A program made the position numbers and the translations under genes. DNA of 64,000 nucleotides from contig CAWEIS010000004.1 of NCBI GenBank assembly GCA_963809205.1, forward strand, positions 248,001 to 312,000, read 5' to 3'. The stretch is from DATLLN01 sp963809205 (GTDB lineage Bacteria; Actinomycetota; Thermoleophilia; Gaiellales; JAICJC01). Under the pieces are notes generated by a model. It did no database searches. It was not told the origin of the DNA and was given only the letters and a program-made list of their open reading frames with translations. Shown piece after piece: positions 26,037-36,466 of the stretch (position 1 is its first letter; the number at the start of each line of letters is the position of its first letter).

Positions 26037-26740
26037 CTACGCCCGCCGCGGCCGGAGCGAGTAGCCGAACCCGCGCACGGTCTGGATCAGCGGGTCCTCG
26101 CCGCCGCCGTCGACCTTCTTGCGCAGGTAGCTGATGTACGTCTCGACAACGCTCGAGTCGCCGCCGAAGTCGTAGCGCCAGACGTGGTCGAGGATCTGCG
26201 CCTTGCTGACCACCCGGCCCGCGTTCGCCAGCAGGTAGCGGAGCAGGTTGAACTCCGTCGGCGTCAGGTGGATCAGGCGGTCGCCGCGCGTCACCTCGTG
26301 GGCGTCCTCGTCCAGCTCGAGGTCGGCGTAGCGGAGCACGGCTCCGTCCTCCTGGCCGTCCGCGGGTGCGTCGCAGCACGGCGCGCACGCGGGCCACCAA
26401 CTCCTCCAGGCTGAACGGCTTGCCGACGTAGTCGTCGGCGCCGAGAGTCAGCCCGTGCACGCGGTCCTCGGTCGTGTCGCGGGCCGTCAGGAACAGCACG
26501 GGCACCGGGCTCGAGCCGTTGGCGCAGCCGCCGGTAGACCTCGAAGCCGTCCAGGTCGGGCAGCATCACGTCGAGGACGACGATGTCGGGCTGGAACGTG
26601 CGCGCGAGCTGCACCGCCGCCCGTCCGTCCGCCGCGGTCTCCACCTGGAATCCCTCGTAGCGCAGCACGGTCGAGACGAGCTGTGTGATGCTCTCCTCGT
26701 CGTCGACCACCAGGACGCGTGCCGGCTCGGATGCGCTCAT
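26037..26740 (-). pseudogene. OmpR/PhoB-type response regulator, frameshifted twice
   Basis: The receiver starts V-L-V-V-D-D-E-E and has V-V-L-D-V-M-L-P-D-L-D-G; the C-terminal winged helix has T-P-T-E-F-N-L-L-R-Y-L and T-V-R-G-F-G-Y. Single extra bases at 26521-26522 (GG) and 26360-26361 (CC) split it into three frames; removing both restores one 230-odd-residue regulator. It pairs with the kinase just downstream and is divergent from htrA, which it may control. ATG 26740 has TACCGT seven bases upstream. Confidence 0.83.
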
Positions 26741-26747
26741 GTGGAAG

Positions 26748-26753
26748 ACGGTA
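26748..26753 (-). promoter_or_regulatory. Candidate -10 element of the two-component operon
   Basis: TACCGT on the minus strand ends seven bases before the ATG at 26740, without a ribosome binding site. Confidence 0.42.
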
Positions 26754-26758
26754 GGCCC

Positions 26759-26799
26759 GCTGTCTGAGGATTCGCTGTGAGCCGGGTGGGAACCTCACA
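26759..26799. promoter_or_regulatory. Candidate operator between the regulator and htrA
   Basis: GCTGTCTGAG (26759-26768) and GCTGTGAG (26774-26781) form an imperfect direct repeat with 15-base spacing, and TGTGAG (26776-26781) is inverted as CTCACA at 26794-26799. The position between divergent starts suits an OmpR-type regulator site, but I have no independent evidence for binding. Confidence 0.35.
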
Positions 26800-26880
26800 T
26801 GGAACTCCCAGCCGTGTCGCGGTTCCCGCCCAGGATGCCGGGGCACGATCGATGGCATGAACCGCCTGAAGGGAGCCACC

Positions 26881-27963
26881 ATGAAGCTGCTGCGCCCGTT
26901 CGCCGGCCTCGCGATCGCGGCCGTGCTGGGCGCGGCCGTCGCAACCGCTGTCGTCCACGAGACCACCGGCGGCACGACCGTCGTCAACCGCACGATCACG
27001 ACGCCTGCGGCCGCCAACGCCGCGGATACGACGTCCACCACGACCACCGTCAACGACGTCTACCGCCGCTCGGCGCGCAGCGTCGTCGAGATCACCGTGA
27101 CGACGTCATCCTCGGGCGGCGGCAGCAACGGGCCCTTCGGCATGCCGCAGCAGGGCTCCGGCACGGCCCAGGGCTCCGGCTTCGTGATCGGCTCGAACGG
27201 CGACATCGTCACAAACCACCACGTGGTCGAGGGCGCGACGTCGATCAAGGTGACGTTCGCCGATGGGACGACCGCCGACGCGAAGCTGGTCGGCTCGGAC
27301 GCGACTACCGACCTGGCGGTGATCCACGTGGATGTCCCCTCGAGCGAGCTGCACCCGCTCTCGTTCGGCGACTCGTCGGCGCTCCAGGTGGGCGACGCGG
27401 TGGTCGCCATCGGCGATCCCTACGGCCTCGAGAATACGGTGACGGCGGGCATCGTCAGCGCGCTCGACCGGACGATCACGTCTCCCAACAACCATCCGAT
27501 CGGCGGCGCCATCCAGACCGACGCTGCGATCAACAGCGGCAACAGCGGCGGCCCGCTGCTCGACCTGAACGGCCGCGTGATCGGCGTCAACAGCCAGATC
27601 GAGTCGTCGTCGGGCGGCAACATCGGGATCGGCTTCGCGGTGCCGTCGAACACGGTCAAGACCGTGGTGGCGCAGCTGATCGCCGACGGCAAGGCGACGC
27701 ACCCGTACCTCGGCGTCAGGCTGTCCGATTCGTCCGACCCCGCCGGCGCCAAGGTGGGCGAGGTCGCCTCCGGTGCGCCGGCCGACAAAGCCGGTCTGCA
27801 GAACGGCGACGTGATCACCGCGGTGGACGGCTCGACCGTCACCTCGTCCGACCAGCTGGTCGCGGCGCTCGTGGCGCACAGCCCGGGCGATCAGGTGGAG
27901 CTGCGGGTGGTGCGCGGCGGCTCGACCCGCACGGTCATCGTGACGCTGGGGAACCGCTCGTAA
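26881..27963 (+). CDS. HtrA/DegP-like membrane-anchored serine protease with PDZ domain
   Basis: A 360-residue trypsin-like quality-control protease. An N-terminal membrane anchor or signal (about 6-25) is followed by a Thr-rich linker, the protease domain with triad H114 (T-N-H-H-V-V), D144 (T-T-D-L-A-V) and S222 (G-N-S-G-G-P-L), and one PDZ domain (about 275-360). ATG 26881 is chosen over ATG 26857 because GAAGGGAG lies just before it. The divergent two-component system suggests envelope-stress control, as in MprAB-PepD, but that parallel is inference. Confidence 0.93.
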   Translation: MKLLRPFAGLAIAAVLGAAVATAVVHETTGGTTVVNRTITTPAAANAADTTSTTTTVNDVYRRSARSVVEITVTTSSSGGGSNGPFGMPQQGSGTAQGSGFVIGSNGDIVTNHHVVEGATSIKVTFADGTTADAKLVGSDATTDLAVIHVDVPSSELHPLSFGDSSALQVGDAVVAIGDPYGLENTVTAGIVSALDRTITSPNNHPIGGAIQTDAAINSGNSGGPLLDLNGRVIGVNSQIESSSGGNIGIGFAVPSNTVKTVVAQLIADGKATHPYLGVRLSDSSDPAGAKVGEVASGAPADKAGLQNGDVITAVDGSTVTSSDQLVAALVAHSPGDQVELRVVRGGSTRTVIVTLGNRS

Positions 27964-27987
27964 AAATCGGGGTCAGACCCCGATTTT

Positions 27988-27988
<1 letters not shown>
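27962..27988. terminator. Bidirectional intrinsic terminator shared by htrA and the ABC-F gene
   Basis: An 11-bp perfect stem, AAAAATCGGGG (27962-27972) with CCCCGATTTTT (27978-27988), loop TCAGA. T-runs lie on both strands. The htrA stop (27961-27963) and the ABC-F stop (27988-27990) are inside or touching it, so both convergent genes end here. Confidence 0.85.
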
Positions 27989-29841
<1,853 letters not shown>

Positions 29842-29845
<4 letters not shown>

Positions 29846-30798
29846 CGCACGCGCAGGACGACCTTGCCGAACCGGTCGGCCTGGCCCATCCGGTCGTGTG
29901 CCTGGGCGGCGTCCTCCAGCCGGTACACGGAGTCGACCACCGGCCGCCAGCCCGCCCGCTCGACGTGGGCGAGCAGCGCGTCGAACTCGCGGGGGCTGCC
30001 CATTGTCGTGCCGTGGATGTTCCACTGGCCGAAGTACAGCGACGAGATCGCGATCTCGGCCGTCTCGCGCATCGTGTCGCCGAAGCTGACCAGCGTGCCG
30101 CCGATGCGTAGGCAGCGGAAGATGCCCTCCCAGGCGGGGCCGCCCGCGCTGTCGACGGCGATGTCGATCTCGCCCACCTGCTCGGGCCACTCGGGGTCGG
30201 TGTACAGCACGCCGGCCGCGGCGCCCAGTTCGAGCGCCCGGTCGATCTTCCACTGCGCCGAGGACGTGACCACGACCTCGGCGCCCAGCGCGTGGGCGAT
30301 CTGGACGAGGAACGTCGCGGCGCCGCCCCCAGCGCCGGTGATCAGCACCCGCGCGTCGCGGGCGACCCCGCCGCGCGTGACCAGCGCCCGCCACGCGGTC
30401 AGCCCGGCCAGCGGCAGCGCTGCCGACTCCTCCCACGAGAGGCGCGCCGGGCGCGGCCGCAGGTTGGCCGTGGGCACGACGATCAGCTCCGCGTGCGTAC
30501 CCTGGTGCGGCACGCCCAGGATCTCGCCGTCCGGCGCCGGGCCGTCCTCACGCTCGCCCCAACGCAGGTAGGGGACGATCACCACCTCGTCGCCGGCCGC
30601 GGTCATCCCCGCCGCGTCCGACCCCAGCACGAGGCTGGGCTGCGCGCGCTCACCGGTGCGGATCCATACGTCGCGGCGATTGAGCGCGGCGGTCGAGATC
30701 TCGACCAGCACTTCGCCGCGACCCGGCTCCGGGTCGGGAACCTCATCCACGCGGACGACCTCGGGACCGCCCGCACCGCTGATGATCGCCGCACGCAC
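29842..30798 (-). CDS. Zinc-type alcohol dehydrogenase-like / quinone oxidoreductase
   Basis: A medium-chain dehydrogenase/reductase of 318 residues, NAD(P)H dependent. A GroES-like N-terminal half (G-x-G-E-V-L-V-E-I-x-x-x-x-L-N-R-R-D) is followed by a Rossmann domain with V-L-I-T-G-A-G-G-G-A-A. The catalytic zinc ligands of alcohol dehydrogenases are not evident, so a quinone or enone reductase is more likely. The start is GTG 30798, only 20 bases from the divergent ornithine-cyclodeaminase-like gene. Confidence 0.83.
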
Positions 30799-30805
30799 AG
30801 CCCCG

Positions 30806-30811
30806 TATCAT
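30806..30811 (+). promoter_or_regulatory. Candidate -10 element of the ornithine-cyclodeaminase-like gene
   Basis: TATCAT ends seven bases before ATG 30819. The first in-frame ATG (30810) lies within this element and is therefore unlikely to be used. Confidence 0.45.
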
Positions 30812-30818
30812 GCCCCAG

Positions 30819-31868
30819 ATGCCGGGCCCCGATACCAGCTTCCTGTATCTCTCCCAGGAGGACGTGGTCGCCGCCGGCGGCCTCGACATGGCCGCGGTGG
30901 TGGATGTGATCGAGCGCGCGTTCCGCGTCAAGGCCGACGGCCAGGTGGTGATGCCGCCGAAGGTGATGATCACCTGGTCGGACGAACCGGGCACGGAGGA
31001 GCTGCACGGACGGATCATGGCGATGCCCGCCTACGTCGGCGGCGACTTCGACGTCGCCGGGCTGAAGTGGATCCCCAGCGTCCCCGCCAACCCGGCCCGC
31101 AACGGGCTGCCTCGGGCGAACGCTCTTGTCCTCTTGTCGGATCGCGAAACCGGCCTGCCGCTGGCCGTCATGGACGGCACCGTGGTCAGCGCGATGCGCA
31201 CCGGCGCTGTCACCGGCGTGGCCGTCAGGCACCTGGCGCGCGAGGGCGACAGCGTGGCCTGCCTGCTGGGAGCCGGCGTGCTGGCCCACACGCAACTCGA
31301 TGCGCTACGGGTCGTCATGCCGGCGCTCCGCCACGTGCGGGTGTACGACCCGGACACGGCGCGGGCCGAGCGGTTCGCCGAGCGCCAGTCCGCGGAGGCC
31401 GGGCTGGCCGTCGCGGCCGCCGCGTCCGCCGAGGACGCGGTGCGCGGCGCGCAGGTGGTCGTGCCGGCGACGATGGCGGTCGAGCCGACCTTCCAGCCGG
31501 AGTGGCTCGACCCCGGCGTCACGGTCGTGCTCGTGTCTAGCCTGGACGGCCCCGAGTCGCTGCACGCCGCCACCGACCTGCTGGTGGTGGACGACTGGGT
31601 GCACGAGTCGACCCACGAGGGCCGCTACGCCTGCCGCCTGGTCGAGGCGGGCATCGTGGATGCGTCGGGGGACAAGGCGGTGGAGCTGTGCGACGTCGTC
31701 GCCGGCAGGCATCCGGGGCGCACGTCGGCGAGTCAGCGGATCGTGGTCTCCCCGGTCGGCCTGGGGATGGACGACGTCACCACCGCCAAGCATGTGCTCG
31801 ACCGCGCGGCCGCGGTTGGGCTGGGCACCGAGCTGCGCCTGCGAACCGGCCCGCCGGTCTGGGAGTGA
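30819..31868 (+). CDS. Ornithine cyclodeaminase / mu-crystallin family protein
   Basis: A 349-residue NAD(P)-dependent enzyme. It shows M-R-T-G-A-V-T-G-V-A-V with the substrate-binding Arg, then the Rossmann loop L-G-A-G-V-L-A, and D-x-A-V-E-L-C-D-V near the C-terminus. The family includes ornithine cyclodeaminase, alanine and ketimine reductases and the SbnB siderophore enzyme; the true substrate is open. It is followed by an MFS gene in a four-base overlap, so export of, or resistance to, a product is possible but not shown. Confidence 0.85.
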   Translation: MPGPDTSFLYLSQEDVVAAGGLDMAAVVDVIERAFRVKADGQVVMPPKVMITWSDEPGTEELHGRIMAMPAYVGGDFDVAGLKWIPSVPANPARNGLPRANALVLLSDRETGLPLAVMDGTVVSAMRTGAVTGVAVRHLAREGDSVACLLGAGVLAHTQLDALRVVMPALRHVRVYDPDTARAERFAERQSAEAGLAVAAAASAEDAVRGAQVVVPATMAVEPTFQPEWLDPGVTVVLVSSLDGPESLHAATDLLVVDDWVHESTHEGRYACRLVEAGIVDASGDKAVELCDVVAGRHPGRTSASQRIVVSPVGLGMDDVTTAKHVLDRAAAVGLGTELRLRTGPPVWE

Positions 31869-33067
31869 TCGGCGGCCCGCTGCTGCGGACGGCGGATGGG
31901 CGTCTGTTCCTGGCCGCCCAGCTGATGGATTCGCTGTCGGCGGGGATCTCGCTGGTCGCGTTGCCCTGGTTGGTGCTCGACGCCGGCGGTACCCAGTCGC
32001 AGGCCGGCGCCGCGTTCCTTGCCGGCACGCTGCCTTACGTCGCGCTCGGGCTGAACGCCGGGCACGTCGGGGACCACCGCCCCCGCCGGCGGGTGATGGT
32101 GACCGGCACGGCGGTGCAGACGGCCGCGGCTGTCGTCATCCCGCTAGCGCTGGCCGGTGGCGTGGCCGTCGAGGACATGCCGATCGCGCTGATCTACGCC
32201 GCCGCCCTGGTGGTCACCGCCGGGCGCGTGTTCGTCGACGCCGCGGCCTTCGGCGCCATCGCCAAGCTGGTCGGCGGCGGCCACTTCGTGCAGGGCCAGT
32301 CGGCGCTGTCGTTCGTCTGGTCGCTGGGCTTCCTGGTCGGCCCGGCGGTGGGCGGGGCGCTGATCGGGCTGGTCGGGATCTCAGGCGCGCTGTGGGTGCA
32401 GGCCGTCGGCTTCGCCGTCGCCGTCGGGCTGATGGCGTCGATGCGCGTCGACCTCGGGCCCGACCCGCACCCCGACGACGACGGCGGCGAGGGCGTGCTG
32501 GCCGGGCTGCGGCTGGTCGTCCGCGACCCCGTGCTGCGCTCGCTGACCGCGATCGGCATGGCGTGGAACCTGACGACCAACATGATCTACTCGCTGATCG
32601 TGGTGTTCGCCCGCCACGACCTGTCCGCCGACGCCGGGCAGACCGGGCTGATGCTCTCGATCGCGGGTGCCGCCGGACTGGCCGGCGGCCTGCTCGCCCC
32701 CGTCGCCCGCCACCGCCTGGGGCCGACGCGGGCGCTGCGCTTCTCGATCGCGCTGTCCGGCGTGGGGGCGCTGGGGACGGCGCTGGCGCAGGAGATCGTG
32801 TCGGCGACGATCGCCTACTCGGTGCTCGAGTTCTCGGCGCTGCTGTTCATCACGCTGCTGATCAGCGAGCGCCAGACCCGCGCGGCGCCGTCGGAACAGG
32901 GGCGGGTGGGGATCACCGGGCGGATGGCCGCGCTGACCGCCGCCAGCGTGGGCGCGCTGATCGGCGCCGTGCTGGTTGCCCTCATCTCGCTGCCGGCGAT
33001 CCTGCTGCTGGCGGCGCTCTGCACGATCATCGTCGCCGGCGTCGGCCAGCGGGCGATCAGCGTCTAG
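31865..33067 (+). CDS. MFS transporter (EntS/MFS_3-like)
   Basis: A 12-helix major facilitator of 400 residues with R-T-A-D-G-R-L-F-L-A at the N-terminus and the inter-helix G-H-V-G-D-H-R-P-R-R-R-V motif, as in the enterobactin exporter/macrolide efflux group. GTG 31865 overlaps the upstream stop. Substrate unknown; co-transcription with a family that includes SbnB makes siderophore-like cargo one possibility among several. Confidence 0.85.
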   Translation: MIGGPLLRTADGRLFLAAQLMDSLSAGISLVALPWLVLDAGGTQSQAGAAFLAGTLPYVALGLNAGHVGDHRPRRRVMVTGTAVQTAAAVVIPLALAGGVAVEDMPIALIYAAALVVTAGRVFVDAAAFGAIAKLVGGGHFVQGQSALSFVWSLGFLVGPAVGGALIGLVGISGALWVQAVGFAVAVGLMASMRVDLGPDPHPDDDGGEGVLAGLRLVVRDPVLRSLTAIGMAWNLTTNMIYSLIVVFARHDLSADAGQTGLMLSIAGAAGLAGGLLAPVARHRLGPTRALRFSIALSGVGALGTALAQEIVSATIAYSVLEFSALLFITLLISERQTRAAPSEQGRVGITGRMAALTAASVGALIGAVLVALISLPAILLLAALCTIIVAGVGQRAISV

Positions 33068-33076
33068 CCGCGTAGA

Positions 33077-33232
33077 TCACTTCTTGCCGTGCTCGGCCTG
33101 CCAGGCCGCCAGCTCCTCGTCGCTCAGGTGCGACGGGGGCAGGCGCTTGACGTACACGGCGAACCGGCCCAGGAACGCCAGCCCCAGAAGGGGAGCCAGG
33201 ATGTGCGGGAGATGGCTCAGGATGAACGCCAT
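33077..33232 (-). CDS. Small single-pass membrane protein
   Basis: This 51-residue protein has one membrane helix (about 8-28), then a basic segment and the cytosolic tail H-L-S-D-E-E-L-A-A-W-Q-A-E-H-G-K-K. An AGGTA lies just before ATG 33232. It sits divergently upstream of the first oxidase operon and convergent with the MFS gene. Longer in-frame starts exist but lack a ribosome site. The function is unknown; a small oxidase-associated protein is a guess from position. Confidence 0.6.
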   Translation of the reverse strand: MAFILSHLPHILAPLLGLAFLGRFAVYVKRLPPSHLSDEELAAWQAEHGKK

Positions 33233-33313
33233 GGGTACCTGAATGTGATGATGCCACGGATCTCGCGGCGACGGTATGGCTCGGTTCCCTTTGCCCCTGT
33301 CTTCGCGGTTCCC

Positions 33314-33319
33314 TAGAAT
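33314..33319 (+). promoter_or_regulatory. Candidate -10 element of the first oxidase operon
   Basis: TAGAAT ends seven bases before GTG 33327. ATG 33318 overlaps it and is unlikely to be the start. Confidence 0.48.
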
Positions 33320-33326
33320 GGCGGCC

Positions 33327-34043
33327 GTGTCCGCGGTCAAGGTAGGGATCATCTCGATCGTCGTCGGGGCGATCGGCACCGTCCTCCTGTTCGTCCTTCC
33401 GGACTGGTTCCCCGTCGCCGCGTCGGTGCAGGCCGAGCGGCAGGACGAGCTCTACCTGGCGCTGATGATCATGTCGTCGTTCATCTTCTCCACCGTCGTG
33501 GTCTTCCTCGGCTATTCGATGTGGAAGTTCCGCGTCCCGCCCGACGACGACCAGGACGGCCCGCCGATCCACGGCAACACCACGCTGGAGATCGTGTGGA
33601 CGGTCATCCCGACGATCATCGTGGTCGCGTTCGCGTTCGCAGCTGGCGTGGTGCTGATTCGCAACGAGGAGAGGCCCAAGGACCGGCTGATCGTCGGCGT
33701 CACCGCCCAGCAGTTCGCCTGGACGTTCGACTACGGCGACGGCAAGAAGTCGACGATCCTCGTGCTTCCCGTCGACCGGGCGGTGCAGTTCGACATAACC
33801 TCGAAGATCCACGACGTGATCCACTCGTTCTACGTCCCCGAGTTCCGGGTCAAGGCAGACGCCGTGCCGGGGATCATGAACCACACCTACGCCACGCCGA
33901 CCAAGACCGGCCGCTACCTGCTGGAATGCACGGAGCTGTGTGGGATCGGCCACAGCCAGATGCGGGCTCCGGTCCGGGTGATGACCCAGGAGAAGTTCGC
34001 GACGTGGCTGGCCGCCCTGCCGGTGACAAAAGGAGCCTCCTAG
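33327..34043 (+). CDS. ctaC: Cytochrome c oxidase subunit II
   Basis: A 238-residue subunit with two N-terminal membrane helices and an external cupredoxin domain. The CuA ligands are visible: His in I-H-S-F-Y-V-P-E, then C-T-E-L-C-G-I-G-H-S-Q-M. No fused cytochrome c follows, so it is not a caa3-type subunit II. It accepts electrons from a c-type donor and passes them to the subunit I encoded next (TAGTG overlap). GTG 33327 is chosen from the promoter position. Confidence 0.95.
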   Translation: MSAVKVGIISIVVGAIGTVLLFVLPDWFPVAASVQAERQDELYLALMIMSSFIFSTVVVFLGYSMWKFRVPPDDDQDGPPIHGNTTLEIVWTVIPTIIVVAFAFAAGVVLIRNEERPKDRLIVGVTAQQFAWTFDYGDGKKSTILVLPVDRAVQFDITSKIHDVIHSFYVPEFRVKADAVPGIMNHTYATPTKTGRYLLECTELCGIGHSQMRAPVRVMTQEKFATWLAALPVTKGAS

Positions 34044-36466
34044 TGGCAGTCGCTGATGCCGCACTGACGCACGACCACGACGCGCACGCCCACGGACACG
34101 GCGGCGGGTCGGACAAGAGCGTGTGGGCGCGCGGCAGCTGGGTGCGGGCGATCTGGGTCTCCATCGTCTTCGCCGGCGTCGCCATCGGCATCGCGATGGG
34201 TATCCGCTGGGCGCTGGGCTTCGGCGAGATCTGGAACTCCGAGGTCGCCGCCACCTTCGGCCTGACCTTCTGGGCGATCGGGTTCACCGTCGGCATCGGC
34301 TGCTTCGACTACTGGTGGGGCTACCTGACCGGCTCGCACACGTGGGTGCAGGAGGATCACTCCGCCCACGGCGCGTACAGCTGGCGCGACTACTTCAAGG
34401 TCAACACCGACCACAAGGTGATCGGCATCCAGTACCTGGTGCTGACCTTCATCTTCTTCATGATCGGTGGCGCGCTGGCCGAGGGCGTCCGCGCCGAGCT
34501 GGCGCAGCCGGGGACGCAGTACGTCTCGCCGGGCGGCTACAACGGACTGTTCTCGGCGCATGCGACGCTGATGATCTTCCTGTTCATCATCCCGTCGTTC
34601 GCCGGCCTGGCGAACTTCGTGGTGCCGCTGATGCTGGGCGCCCAGGACATGGCGTTCCCGCGGCTGAACGCGCTGTCCTTCTGGCTGTTGCTGCCAGGCG
34701 GCCTGATCTTTCTGATGTCGTTCGCCGTGGGCGCGTTCGACGCCGGCTGGACGAACTACGCGCCGCTGTCGGTGCAGAGCCCGCTCGGGGACACGTTCTT
34801 CACGATCGGCGTGCAGTTCGCCGGTGCGTCCTCAATTGCCACGGCTGTCAACTTCCTCGTGACGATCGTGACGATGCGTGCGCCGGGCATGACGTTCTGG
34901 CGGATGCCGCTGCTGGTCTGGGCGAACCTCGCGACGTCGACGCTGGTCGTGCTCGGCACACCGTTCATCGCCGGCTCGCAGTTCATGGTGCTGTACGACC
35001 GCGTGATGCACACGGACTTCTTCAATCCGTCGCGCGGCGGCGACGTGATCATGTACCAGCACATCTTCTGGTTCTACTCGCACCCAGCGGTCTACATCAT
35101 GATGCTGCCGGGCTTCGGGATCATCTCCGAGGTGATCGCGATCAACTCGCGCAAGCCGATCTTCGGCTACAAGCTGATCGCGTTCTCCACGGTGGCAATC
35201 GGCGTGCTCGGGTTCAGCGTGTGGGCGCACCACATGTTCGTCTCGGGCATGTCGCCGTGGCTGCGCATCCCGATGATGGCGACCACGATGCTGATCGCGA
35301 TCCCCACCGGCATCAAGATCTTCTCGTGGCTGGCAACGATGTGGCGCGGGAGAATCCACCTGACGTCGGGGATGTTGTTCGCGTGCGGCTTCATCTTTAC
35401 ATTCGTGATCGGCGGCCTGTCGGGCATCTACCTCGCCGTGCTGCCCGTCGACATCAACACGTCGGATACGTACTACGTCGTCGCGCACATCCACTACGTG
35501 CTGTTCGGCGGGTCGGTGTTCACGATCTACGCGGGCATCTACCACTGGTTCCCGAAGATGACCGGGCGGATGTACGACGAACGGCTGGGGCGCCTGCACT
35601 TCTGGCTGACCTTCATCAGCTTCAACGCCACCTTCATGCCCATGCACTACCTCGGCCTGCAGGGCATGCCGCGGCGCGTCTACGACTACGACCCGAAGTT
35701 CGCGGACTGGAACCTGGTGATCTCGATCGCCGCCTTCGTGCTGGGCGCGTCGACGCTGGTGTTCCTCTACAACATGATCGTCAGCTGGCATCACGGCCCG
35801 CTGGCGCCGGCCAACCCGTGGCACGCGCTGACGCTCGAGTGGCAGGTGTCGAGCCCGCCGCCGATCTTCAACTTCGACGAGACACCCCAGGTTGTGGGAG
35901 GCCCGTACGAGTACGGAGTGCCCGGGGCGCGTCACGCGATCGTCACGGTGCATTCGCCGGAGCCCGAGGTGCCGGCGCCTGCGGTGACGACGCTCACCCG
36001 GGCGACTCCTGCGCAGAGGGAGGCTCTGATGACCACGATGAGGCACATCCTGGTGATCGCCAACCAGACCGTCGGCGGGGACGCGGTGATCGCGGCGGTG
36101 CGGCGGCATGCCGACGGCGAGCCGGTGCGCGTGACGGTGCTCTGCCCGCGCGCGGAGAACGGCGGCTGGGTGGTCGACGAGGAGGAGGCCCGCGCCTCGT
36201 CCCGCGCCCGCCTCCATCAGACCCTGGAGGCGCTGCGTGCCGCGGGCATCGAGGCGAACGGCGAGGTCGTCGCGTCCGATCCGTACGAGGCGGTGCTCGA
36301 CCAGCTCGAGCTCGACCCGCCGAACGAGATCATCATTTCGACCCTTCCGCGCACGCGCTCGGGCTGGCTGCGCCGTGACCTGGTCGAGCGAGTCCGCGAG
36401 GGCACGAAGCTGCCGGTCGAGCACGTCGTCGTCAATCCGGACACCTCGGAGACGGCTCCCTCGTGA
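34043..36466 (+). CDS. ctaD: Haem-copper oxidase subunit I fused to a universal-stress-protein-like domain
   Basis: An 807-residue protein. A His/Gly-rich N-terminus precedes two helices and the 12-helix oxidase core. The core has haem and CuB ligands in F-S-A-H-A-T, H-P-A-V-Y, H-H-M-F and V-A-H-I-H-Y-V. The Glu of A1 enzymes is absent; W-F-Y-S-H-P marks an A2-type enzyme. After a linker the same frame continues into about 145 residues starting R-H-I-L-V-I-A-N-Q-T, with alternating strands and helices like a universal stress protein. A strong GAGGGAGG (36016-36023) before in-frame ATG 36029 could also start this domain separately. Confidence 0.92.
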   Translation: MAVADAALTHDHDAHAHGHGGGSDKSVWARGSWVRAIWVSIVFAGVAIGIAMGIRWALGFGEIWNSEVAATFGLTFWAIGFTVGIGCFDYWWGYLTGSHTWVQEDHSAHGAYSWRDYFKVNTDHKVIGIQYLVLTFIFFMIGGALAEGVRAELAQPGTQYVSPGGYNGLFSAHATLMIFLFIIPSFAGLANFVVPLMLGAQDMAFPRLNALSFWLLLPGGLIFLMSFAVGAFDAGWTNYAPLSVQSPLGDTFFTIGVQFAGASSIATAVNFLVTIVTMRAPGMTFWRMPLLVWANLATSTLVVLGTPFIAGSQFMVLYDRVMHTDFFNPSRGGDVIMYQHIFWFYSHPAVYIMMLPGFGIISEVIAINSRKPIFGYKLIAFSTVAIGVLGFSVWAHHMFVSGMSPWLRIPMMATTMLIAIPTGIKIFSWLATMWRGRIHLTSGMLFACGFIFTFVIGGLSGIYLAVLPVDINTSDTYYVVAHIHYVLFGGSVFTIYAGIYHWFPKMTGRMYDERLGRLHFWLTFISFNATFMPMHYLGLQGMPRRVYDYDPKFADWNLVISIAAFVLGASTLVFLYNMIVSWHHGPLAPANPWHALTLEWQVSSPPPIFNFDETPQVVGGPYEYGVPGARHAIVTVHSPEPEVPAPAVTTLTRATPAQREALMTTMRHILVIANQTVGGDAVIAAVRRHADGEPVRVTVLCPRAENGGWVVDEEEARASSRARLHQTLEALRAAGIEANGEVVASDPYEAVLDQLELDPPNEIIISTLPRTRSGWLRRDLVERVREGTKLPVEHVVVNPDTSETAPS
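36016..36031 (+). promoter_or_regulatory. Internal Shine-Dalgarno and ATG inside the oxidase gene
   Basis: GAGGGAGG at 36016-36023, then five bases, then in-frame ATG 36029 (codon 663). It could make the C-terminal stress-protein-like domain as a separate product of about 145 residues. Confidence 0.45.

Noticed and set aside
26759..26799. A defined MprA-type box upstream of htrA
   Set aside because: The repeats are suggestive, but I could not match them to a characterised consensus with confidence, so only a generic operator is reported.
33276..33326. Longer N-terminus for the first subunit II
   Set aside because: It would begin upstream of the TAGAAT element; GTG 33327 lies at the normal distance and starts at the first hydrophobic segment.
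36029..36466. Listing the stress-protein-like domain as a separate gene
   Set aside because: No stop separates it from subunit I. The fusion is what the sequence shows; the internal start is recorded as a possibility.
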